DNA of 18,633 nucleotides. Origin: Sutterella sp. UBA4713. Its GTDB lineage: Bacteria > Pseudomonadota > Gammaproteobacteria > Burkholderiales > Burkholderiaceae_F. The stretch covers positions 3,153 to 21,785 of the forward strand of contig DHJT01000076.1 of NCBI GenBank assembly GCA_002404465.1. Reading direction: 5' to 3'. Under the pieces are notes generated by a model. That model was not told the DNA's origin and did no database searches. It saw only the letters and a program-made list of their open reading frames with translations. Of this stretch, positions 8,198 through 13,623 are shown piece by piece. Position 1 is the stretch's first letter; each line of letters begins with the position of its first letter. A program made the translations under genes and the position numbers.

Positions 8198-8226
8198 CCT
8201 TGGGAATAAAATCCGAAAACCGTGTC

Positions 8227-8304
8227 GCGTTTCCCTCCGCTGATGTCAATCAGATCAGGTTTTAGGGCTCTCTCTCAATCGGACGTATCCGATACACCCA
8301 ACGC
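8227..8304 (-). promoter_or_regulatory. TPP (thiamine pyrophosphate) riboswitch
   Basis: On the minus strand the conserved thi-box elements appear in order. P1 pairs GCGTT (8304-8300) with AACGC (8231-8227). Next come GGGTG, then the P3 hairpin ATCGGA-TACG-TCCGAT, a TGAGA pyrimidine-sensing segment, and ACCTGATCTG. The P4/P5 hairpin is CTGAT-TGAC-ATCAG, followed by GCGGAGGGA. All the core segments of the TPP aptamer are present with normal spacing. It lies about 60 bases upstream of thiC and should turn the gene down when TPP is plentiful. No strong terminator follows, so control is probably at translation. Confidence 0.95.
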
Positions 8305-8313
8305 AGGGCAGGG

Positions 8314-8342
8314 AGTGTAGCACCCGAAAAACAACACAGGAA
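8314..8342 (-). promoter_or_regulatory. Probable thiC promoter with extended -10
   Basis: On the minus strand TGC-TACACT (8322-8314) is an extended -10 element; 17 bases upstream of TACACT is a weak -35, TTCCTG (8342-8337). Initiation would fall near 8307, just before the first P1 base of the riboswitch at 8304. That agreement is the main support. Confidence 0.55.
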
Positions 8343-8429
8343 CGCCCGTCGAATAAGAAAAAAACTGCGAGAGCCGCCCTTAAATTACAACAGATGACCT
8401 TCAAACGACGAATCGAAGACTTTGGCTAC

Positions 8430-8458
8430 CACCTCGGAGGCATATTTTTGGATATAAT
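8430..8458 (+). promoter_or_regulatory. Probable rpmF promoter
   Basis: A consensus TATAAT lies at 8453-8458, about 40 bases ahead of the rpmF start, in the region divergent from thiC. No good -35 hexamer is found at 17 bases. The upstream TG is two bases rather than one from the hexamer, so the extended element is imperfect. Confidence 0.5.
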
Positions 8459-8501
8459 GGCGCACTTTATGAGAGTTCACCCTTGTGGGGGTATGTAAAA
8501 A

Positions 8502-8690
8502 ATGGCTGTCCAGCAAAATAAAAAATCCACGAGCCGTCGCGGTAACCATCGTTCTCACGATTCCCTGACGAATCCGCCCGTTGCCGTTGAAGCAACGACC
8601 GGGGAAGTTCACCTGCGTCATCACATTTCTGCCACGGGCTTTTACCGCGGTAAGAAGGTTGTCGCAAACAAAGAATCGACCGAGAAATAA
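8502..8690 (+). CDS. rpmF: 50S ribosomal protein L32
   Basis: Component of the large ribosomal subunit. The 62-residue product begins M-A-V-Q-Q-N-K-K-S-T-S-R-R-G, contains 'RSHDSL' and 'HLRHHISATGFYRGKKVV', and matches the zinc-free (cysteine-less) form of L32. A G-run (8487-8491) lies about ten bases before the ATG as a loose ribosome-binding site. In many proteobacteria rpmF is preceded by yceD and followed by plsX-fabH-fabD. Here neither yceD nor plsX/fabH is present: a TATAAT promoter lies directly upstream and a strong terminator directly downstream, so rpmF appears to be a single-gene transcript. Confidence 0.96.
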   Translation: MAVQQNKKSTSRRGNHRSHDSLTNPPVAVEATTGEVHLRHHISATGFYRGKKVVANKESTEK

Positions 8691-8697
8691 ATCGGTT

Positions 8698-8724
8698 CGT
8701 TGTACGGCATCACGTACAGCAACG
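8698..8724 (+). other. Small hairpin just after rpmF
   Basis: CGTTGTAC (8698-8705) can pair with GTAC and CAACG (8714-8717 and 8720-8724), leaving a 2-base bulge and an 8-base loop. No U-tract follows. It precedes the strong terminator at 8742 and may stabilise the 3' end of the rpmF message or mean nothing. Confidence 0.3.
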
Positions 8725-8741
8725 GAAAATTAATGCAAATT

Positions 8742-8803
8742 AAGTCGCCTTCGGGCGTGTTGTATTCTTATTAGAATACGCACATAAAGAGGCGACTTTT
8801 TTT
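8742..8803 (+). terminator. Rho-independent terminator after rpmF with nested hairpin
   Basis: AAGTCGCCT (8742-8750) and AGGCGACTT (8790-8798) form a perfect 9-bp closing stem that ends in seven Ts (8797-8803). Inside it sits a second hairpin, GTATTCT/AGAATAC (8762-8768/8773-8779) with a TTAT loop, flanked by GTG/CAC. It separates rpmF from the fab genes. The enclosed structure makes it longer than most intrinsic terminators. Confidence 0.8.
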
Positions 8804-8878
8804 GTTACCTCGCGTTTTCGATTCGTCTTGAAAGTAGGGACGGTATCAAATCCGACTGGCAATTTCAAAGGTAAGTGT

Positions 8879-9817
8879 ATGAGGAAAATCGCGGTCGTTT
8901 TTCCGGGGCAGGGTAGTCAATGTGTCGGCATGCTCGCCGATCTTGAAAACACGGCTTGCGTCAAAGAGACACTCAGGCAAGCCGATGCCGTCCTCGGCTA
9001 TCCGATTTCCGACATGATTGCCCGAGGCCCGGAATCACTACTGAATCAAACGGTACACACACAGCCGGCGCTCGTCGTGACCTGTGTGGCGATTTATCGC
9101 GCACTCCTTGAAAAAACAGACCTCATCCCGACGTACTTTGCCGGTCACAGCCTCGGAGAATTTGCCGCATATGCGGCCTCCGGGATTCTTTCCTTTAAAG
9201 ATACGTTAAATCTTGTTCGTCTTCGGGCCGAACGCATGCAAGACATTGCGCGGAGACACCCCGGACACATGAGCGCCGTCTTAGGCCTTACGGCCGACGT
9301 TATTGCCTCGGTTTGTTCGACCGTACCCGATGAGGGATTTGTCACCCCCGTTAACTATAACTCACCGCTTCAGACCGTCATTGCTGGCACGGGAAAAGCC
9401 TTTGAAAGTGCCAAAGTCGCGTTGAAAAACGCCGGAGCCAAACTCGTGATTGACTTGCCGATTTCAACGGCCTTCCATACGTATTTGTTCGAACCGGTGG
9501 CCCGCATCCTTCTTAATCGCCTACAAGCTCTGGACATCCATCCGACACAAGCCCCGGTTGTCGCCAATATTGACGGCACGGCCAAGGAAACGAAACCGGA
9601 AATCATCACCTCGCTTTCCGAGCAAGTTTCAAACCCGGTGCAATGGGTCAGAACACAAGACTTTTTTCTTCGGAACAATGTAACGGACATCATCGAGTGC
9701 GGACCGGGAAAAACCTTAACGGGTTTGGCAAGACGCACCGTCAAAGGCATCGCATTATTTAATGCCTCGGATATCAAATCGATTGATGCCGTTGCCGCAG
9801 CACTAGCAACGGAGTAA
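8879..9817 (+). CDS. fabD: Malonyl-CoA:ACP transacylase
   Basis: Transfers malonyl from CoA to acyl carrier protein, providing the extender for type II fatty acid synthesis. The 312-residue product starts M-R-K-I-A-V-V-F-P-G-Q-G-S-Q, carries the nucleophile S91 in 'GHSLGEF' and the catalytic histidine H200 in 'STAFHTYLF' (relatives have F-H-S/T). A longer frame begins at 8828, but the ATG at 8879 has AAGG seven bases upstream and fits the family N-terminus. It is the first fab gene here, without the plsX and fabH that usually precede it. fabG follows after 4 bases. No convincing promoter was found in 8804-8878. Confidence 0.95.
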   Translation: MRKIAVVFPGQGSQCVGMLADLENTACVKETLRQADAVLGYPISDMIARGPESLLNQTVHTQPALVVTCVAIYRALLEKTDLIPTYFAGHSLGEFAAYAASGILSFKDTLNLVRLRAERMQDIARRHPGHMSAVLGLTADVIASVCSTVPDEGFVTPVNYNSPLQTVIAGTGKAFESAKVALKNAGAKLVIDLPISTAFHTYLFEPVARILLNRLQALDIHPTQAPVVANIDGTAKETKPEIITSLSEQVSNPVQWVRTQDFFLRNNVTDIIECGPGKTLTGLARRTVKGIALFNASDIKSIDAVAAALATE

Positions 9818-9821
9818 CTCC

Positions 9822-10580
9822 ATGACGACACTTTTTTCCAATACCGCTTTTGCCGGGCGCGTTGTTCTTGTCACGGGAGCAAGTCGCGGCATCGGACAAG
9901 CGATTGCCGCAGCTTTTTCCCTAACCGGAGCACGCGTGATCGGCACGGCGACAACCGAACACGGAGCCGAGGCCATTACCGATGCGCTTGCCGGAACCGG
10001 CAAAGGCGTTGTTCTCAATGTCACGGATCCCTCAGCCGCGGCCCCCCTGATTGATACCATTGTCAAAGATGAGGGAAAAATCGATATTCTTGTCAACAAT
10101 GCCGGGATTACGCGCGACGCTCTGAGCATGCGTCTTACGGACGAAAACTGGAATGCGGTTCTTGATGCCGATTTAACCGGCGCCTTTCGCTTGGTGCGTG
10201 CCGCTTTGCGCCCGATGATGCGCGCTCGGTACGGACGGATTATCAATCTGGCGTCGGTTGTCGGTGTGACGGGAAATGCCGGCCAAGCCAACTACGCTGC
10301 CGCCAAAGCCGGTCTTATTGCGATGAGTCGGTCTGTTGCTCGGGAAGTCGCGGCACGCTCCGTTACCGTCAACTGCGTGGCCCCGGGCTTTATCCAGACG
10401 GATATGACAAGGAGCATCCCCGAAACCATGCGTGAAGCGCTTTTAAAGGAAATTCCGGCTCAGCGATTCGGGAATCCCGACGACATTGCACAAGCCGTTT
10501 TATTTTTGGCCAGTGAGGCAGCCTCATACATCACGGGCGTCGTGCTTCATACGAACGGAGGATTGTATACGGGGTACTAA
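9822..10580 (+). CDS. fabG: 3-oxoacyl-[ACP] reductase
   Basis: NADPH-dependent ketoreductase of fatty acid elongation, from the short-chain dehydrogenase family. The 252-residue product has the cofactor motif TGASRGIG at 18-25, NNAG at 92-95, and the catalytic S145, Y158 (in 'ANYAAAKAG') and K162. The C-terminal 'GGLYTGY' resembles the usual FabG end. The start follows the fabD stop by 4 bases; its Shine-Dalgarno GGAG overlaps the fabD stop, indicating coupled translation. GGAG-TAA-CTCC could fold on itself and partly mask that site, although a 4-bp stem is weak. Confidence 0.95.
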   Translation: MTTLFSNTAFAGRVVLVTGASRGIGQAIAAAFSLTGARVIGTATTEHGAEAITDALAGTGKGVVLNVTDPSAAAPLIDTIVKDEGKIDILVNNAGITRDALSMRLTDENWNAVLDADLTGAFRLVRAALRPMMRARYGRIINLASVVGVTGNAGQANYAAAKAGLIAMSRSVAREVAARSVTVNCVAPGFIQTDMTRSIPETMREALLKEIPAQRFGNPDDIAQAVLFLASEAASYITGVVLHTNGGLYTGY

Positions 10581-10594
10581 AACCCTGATACAAT
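10562..10594 (+). other. Imperfect hairpin across the fabG stop codon
   Basis: ATTGTAT (10562-10568) pairs with ATACAAT (10588-10594); inside, GGG and CCC can also pair after a small internal loop. It covers the last codons and stop of fabG and lacks a U-tract. It may be an RNA-processing or stability element between fabG and acpP. Directly downstream TATACT (10598-10603) could be the -10 of an acpP promoter, though no good -35 is visible. Confidence 0.4.
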
Positions 10595-10617
10595 CGCTAT
10601 ACTTTAGCAATATATTC

Positions 10618-10638
10618 GGTCCGCATTCTTTGCGGACC
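10618..10638 (+). other. Hairpin in the acpP leader
   Basis: GGTCCGCA (10618-10625) and TGCGGACC (10631-10638) form a perfect 8-bp GC-rich stem with a 5-base loop, followed by TTGTAATT, too weak for a clear terminator. It lies 30 bases before the acpP start. It may act as an attenuator, or as a 5' stabiliser for a message made from the TATACT element just upstream. Confidence 0.5.
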
Positions 10639-10667
10639 TTGTAATTGAACCTATCTGGGAGTTATCA

Positions 10668-10907
10668 ATGGACGATTTGGAACAGAAAGTCAAGAAGATT
10701 ATTGCCGAGCAACTCGGAAAAGATGTCGATGACATCAAAAATGAGGCTTCGTTTATCGAAGACCTCGGTGCCGACAGCCTCGATACCGTCGAGCTCGTGA
10801 TGGCACTTGAAGATGCCTTCAAGGTTCAAATTCCCGATGAGCAGCAGGAAAACCTGCGTACGGTTCAGCAAGCCATCGACTTTATTCGTGCCAATCAGAA
10901 AGCGTAA
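10668..10907 (+). CDS. acpP: Acyl carrier protein
   Basis: Small acidic carrier whose phosphopantetheine arm holds growing acyl chains. The 79-residue product has the attachment serine S37 in 'LGADSLDTVELVMALE', preceded by 'NEASFIEDLG' and followed by 'FKVQIPDEQQENL', all hallmarks of ACP. GGGAG lies several bases before the ATG. It sits between fabG and fabF with about 87 and 81 bases of flanking non-coding DNA, each containing hairpins, unlike the 4-base fabD-fabG gap. ACP is needed in far larger amounts than the enzymes, so separate control of this message is plausible. Confidence 0.97.
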   Translation: MDDLEQKVKKIIAEQLGKDVDDIKNEASFIEDLGADSLDTVELVMALEDAFKVQIPDEQQENLRTVQQAIDFIRANQKA

Positions 10908-10938
10908 GTCGTTTTCGTCACGTGATTTGTATCTCCCA

Positions 10939-10967
10939 AGAAAGGGCCTTCAATTAAGGCCCTTTCT
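10939..10967 (+). terminator. Strong hairpin between acpP and fabF (possible attenuator)
   Basis: AGAAAGGGCCTT (10939-10950) and AAGGCCCTTTCT (10956-10967) form a perfect 12-bp stem around CAATT. The bases after it (CGACTTTAACGG) are not a proper U-tract. It may partly terminate transcription or block 3' exonucleases, favouring acpP over fabF. Confidence 0.5.
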
Positions 10968-10988
10968 CGACTTTAACGGAGTTTTGTT

Positions 10989-12230
10989 ATGCGTCGTGTC
11001 GTTGTAACCGGTCTCGGACTTGTCAGTCCGCTGGGCAATACCGTTTCCGAAAGCTGGTCTGCTCTTCTTGCCGGCCGATCCGCTATCGGTCCGATAACGA
11101 CATTTGACGCCTCGGCCTTTAATTGTCGCATTGCAGCTCAAGTCAAGAATTTTGATGCCTCGAAAGTCTTAGGCATTAAGGATGCACGCCGTTTTGAATC
11201 CTTTACGGCCTACGGCGTCACGGCGGCCGCAGAAGCACTTGACGATGCCTCGTTGCTCTTTACCGACGATGACCCGGCAGCCTGTCGGGCCGGAGCACTC
11301 ATCGGATCGGGCATCGGCGGCATTGTCACAAAGTGTCGGGATTATGCCGCGTATTTAACCGGGGGCCCGAGAAAGTTTTCCCCGTTTATCGTTCCGGCAT
11401 CCATCATTAATTCGACGGCCGGGGAACTTTCGATTTTAAGACATTTACGCGGACCGAACCTGGCCGTCGGCACAGCGTGCACGACGGGTTTACATGCCGT
11501 CGGAGAGGCTGCGTGGATTATTGCCCGAGACGACGCCGACGTCATGGTGGCCGGCGGAACCGAAAGCCCCATTCATCCGGCGGCCATCGGGGGATTTGAC
11601 AATATTCGAGCTCTGTCCCGACGCAATGACGATCCGCAAGCGGCATCCCGCCCCTTTGATTCGGCACGTGACGGGTTCGTATTAGGTGAGGGTGCAGGTA
11701 TGCTCGTTCTGGAAGAATACGAACATGCCGTTTCCCGCGGGGCAAAAATTTACTGCGAGATTATCGGGTACGGTTTAAATGCCGACGGCTATCACTTTAC
11801 GGCGCCGCGTAGTGAGGGCGCGGCCGAATGCATGCGATTAGCGTTAAAACGCGCAAAAATTGCACCCGAGGATGTTGACATGCTCAACGCCCACGGGACC
11901 TCGACACCGATGGGTGATGTGAGCGAGGCTCAAGCCGTTCGAGCCGTTTTCGGGGATGCAACCGATAAACTTCGTGTGACCTCAACAAAGGGAGCCACGG
12001 GACACGCTCTCGGAGGAGCCGGCGGCATCGAATCGGTTTTTACGGTGCTCTCGATTCGTGATCAAGTCGTCCCGCCGACATTGAATCTTACGGAGCAAGA
12101 TCCCAAGTGCCCGATCCGAATTTGTACCGGAAAACCCGAATACATGCCCGTTAACGTCGCGATGAAAAACAACTTCGGCTTCGGCGGGACAAACGGGACG
12201 CTCATTTTTCGAAAGCTTGAGGCCGACTAA
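10989..12230 (+). CDS. fabF: 3-oxoacyl-[ACP] synthase II
   Basis: Condensing enzyme that elongates acyl-ACP with malonyl-ACP. The 413-residue product has the Cys-His-His triad: C164 in 'GTACTTGLHA', H302 in 'NAHGTSTPMGD' and H339 in 'GATGHALGGAG', plus 'NNFGFGGTN' at the C-terminus. GGAG lies eight bases before the ATG. With no fabH in the cluster this organism must start chains with an enzyme encoded elsewhere; the sequence here gives no sign that this FabF takes on that role. Its TAA stop overlaps, on the opposite strand, the stop of the convergent lipoprotein gene. Confidence 0.96.
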   Translation: MRRVVVTGLGLVSPLGNTVSESWSALLAGRSAIGPITTFDASAFNCRIAAQVKNFDASKVLGIKDARRFESFTAYGVTAAAEALDDASLLFTDDDPAACRAGALIGSGIGGIVTKCRDYAAYLTGGPRKFSPFIVPASIINSTAGELSILRHLRGPNLAVGTACTTGLHAVGEAAWIIARDDADVMVAGGTESPIHPAAIGGFDNIRALSRRNDDPQAASRPFDSARDGFVLGEGAGMLVLEEYEHAVSRGAKIYCEIIGYGLNADGYHFTAPRSEGAAECMRLALKRAKIAPEDVDMLNAHGTSTPMGDVSEAQAVRAVFGDATDKLRVTSTKGATGHALGGAGGIESVFTVLSIRDQVVPPTLNLTEQDPKCPIRICTGKPEYMPVNVAMKNNFGFGGTNGTLIFRKLEAD

Positions 12231-12556
12231 AACCAGCCCAAATTCGGCCCCTCGAGCTTTTGTACGCAACGAAAGCGGATCGTCCCCGTGTAGCCCTTTC
12301 CCTTGGCATCCGTCGTCGCATCAAGGGGCATCATTCCGAGATCTTTCTTTTCGCACACATCACGAGCCTTTTGGATTTGTTTATCTCGAAAGGCTCCGTA
12401 TGTGCTCGTCCAGGGCTCCGTCAGCGTCAGTGTATATTCATCTTCGGCAACGCGCGAGAGCGACGTTTCGCCGCGATCAAGGCTTGAGCAACCGACGGCA
12501 AAGAGAGTACTTAAACAAATAACGAGGTTACAAAACTTTCGCATATTTTTACGCAT
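12227..12556 (-). CDS. Small putative lipoprotein of unknown function
   Basis: I do not recognise a specific family. The 109-residue product starts M-R-K-N-M-R-K-F, has a hydrophobic signal segment (about residues 9-22) and a lipobox-like 'AVGC' with C23 as the likely lipidation site, followed by SS. The mature part is short and polar, with two further cysteines, one in 'ARDVCEKK' and one in 'IRFRCVQ'. This spacing recalls many small proteobacterial lipoproteins and may allow a disulfide. Starts at 12556 and 12544 are both possible and neither has a good ribosome-binding site. It lies 8 bases after the DUF4143-like gene, so it may be the last gene of the export operon. Confidence 0.65.
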   Translation of the reverse strand: MRKNMRKFCNLVICLSTLFAVGCSSLDRGETSLSRVAEDEYTLTLTEPWTSTYGAFRDKQIQKARDVCEKKDLGMMPLDATTDAKGKGYTGTIRFRCVQKLEGPNLGWF

Positions 12557-12564
12557 AGTGCGTC

Positions 12565-13623
12565 TTAACTTATCGAGAGAGGAGTCACGGGAGCTTTCCT
12601 GTGCCCGTCCGCAATCTCCGTTTTATCAAGACAAACGGCATAGGCCGCATCAATAACCTTGAGTTTAGCGTACCCGCGGGCACTTGATAAGGCCTGCTTT
12701 CGTGCTGCGTCATCGGCCGTCACAAAATAAGCCGTTCGCACGGCATTGAGCGTTCGGATAATCGGCAAGGCCTTGTAATTGGTATCAAGAGCGTACGAAA
12801 AGACTGCTTGCGGCGCCGCATCCTTGAGCGCAAGATACAAAGCATTTTCCGCATAGCGCACTTGGATTTGAGGCTCAGAACAATCTTCGCGCGTCAACCA
12901 TAAACCCAACCCGGGTGAGGTCCAAAAGAGTTTGCGACGTCGAACGACACGACGCTTTCCCAAAGCGTCAATCGGGTCAACCAGATCGACTAAGGCTAAC
13001 TTTTCCAGAACCTCGCTCCAACGACGGCCGGTCGCTTGACTCACACAAGAAGCTTTCGAGACGGCCGACCAGTTAACGGGTTTTGACGTAAAACCTGCAG
13101 CCTCGCGCAAAAAATCAAAAAAGGGAGCCTCGTTTCGAATTTTAAGTCCTGTCAGGATCACTTCGGAAAAAAAATCCTTAAACCAAGGCTCCCAAAATTG
13201 TGCGGGGAGAACGTTAATCAGGCTACCGGCGCTTTCAAGCGACTCTTTAATCGATTCAAATTCAAAAATAAGCTCCGTCTCGTGTTTTATCGATGCCGCA
13301 CGCGACGCGGTGACCGAGCAAACAGCCGTTTCAATGCCGGAATCTTTAGCCTTACGGGTAAGATTTGACAAATCAGACATGCCGAAGTGACCGGAAACGC
13401 TGAGCGTTGCTTCGGGATGACCGATTAAATAATCCAATGCCGCATCAAGGAAATGCACTCTTAAGTGCCCGTCTCCGATCGAACCCGCCTTTGCGTAAAG
13501 GGTAAAAAAAGCGTCCGGATCGGCATCAAAAAGTCGGGAGGCATAAATATTCCTTACGGTGCAGGGAAGTGAAGGAATCACTACCCCGGCATCGTACCGG
13601 GTTACGGTAAGGCGCGCCGTCAT
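12565..13623 (-). CDS. DUF4143/AAA_14-like protein lacking a P-loop
   Basis: The 352-residue product resembles the C-terminal half of AAA_14-DUF4143 ATPases. There is a segment near 138-160 (LPAQFWEPWF), a winged-helix-like region at about 180-215 (NWSAVSKASCVSQATGRRW), then basic 'RRVVRRRKLFW' into 'SPGLGLWL' (about 224-243) and 'YAENALYLAL' near 258-267, where relatives have E-n-F-V. Such proteins normally begin with a Walker A ATPase domain. Here no GxxxxGK[ST] is present, and the possible Walker B (HFLDAA, near 57-62) lacks the usual glutamate. The ATG overlaps the permease stop by 4 bases (ATGA), so the start is well fixed. Function is unknown; in this operon it sits where an ATP-binding subunit might be expected. 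The family call is from memory of the pattern and should be tested. Confidence 0.55.
   Translation of the reverse strand: MTARLTVTRYDAGVVIPSLPCTVRNIYASRLFDADPDAFFTLYAKAGSIGDGHLRVHFLDAALDYLIGHPEATLSVSGHFGMSDLSNLTRKAKDSGIETAVCSVTASRAASIKHETELIFEFESIKESLESAGSLINVLPAQFWEPWFKDFFSEVILTGLKIRNEAPFFDFLREAAGFTSKPVNWSAVSKASCVSQATGRRWSEVLEKLALVDLVDPIDALGKRRVVRRRKLFWTSPGLGLWLTREDCSEPQIQVRYAENALYLALKDAAPQAVFSYALDTNYKALPIIRTLNAVRTAYFVTADDAARKQALSSARGYAKLKVIDAAYAVCLDKTEIADGHRKAPVTPLSIS

Noticed and set aside
8166..8249. N-terminal extension of thiC to an ATG at 8249
   Set aside because: That ATG lies inside the conserved core of the TPP aptamer, and the extra residues do not resemble ThiC.
8395..8498. A 34-codon frame ahead of rpmF as a possible remnant of yceD
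   Set aside because: Its translation shows no resemblance to YceD, and the rpmF -10 element lies inside it.
8828..8878. N-terminal extension of fabD to 8828
   Set aside because: FabD proteins begin close to the F-P-G-Q-G-S-Q motif, and the ATG at 8879 has a well-placed AAGG.
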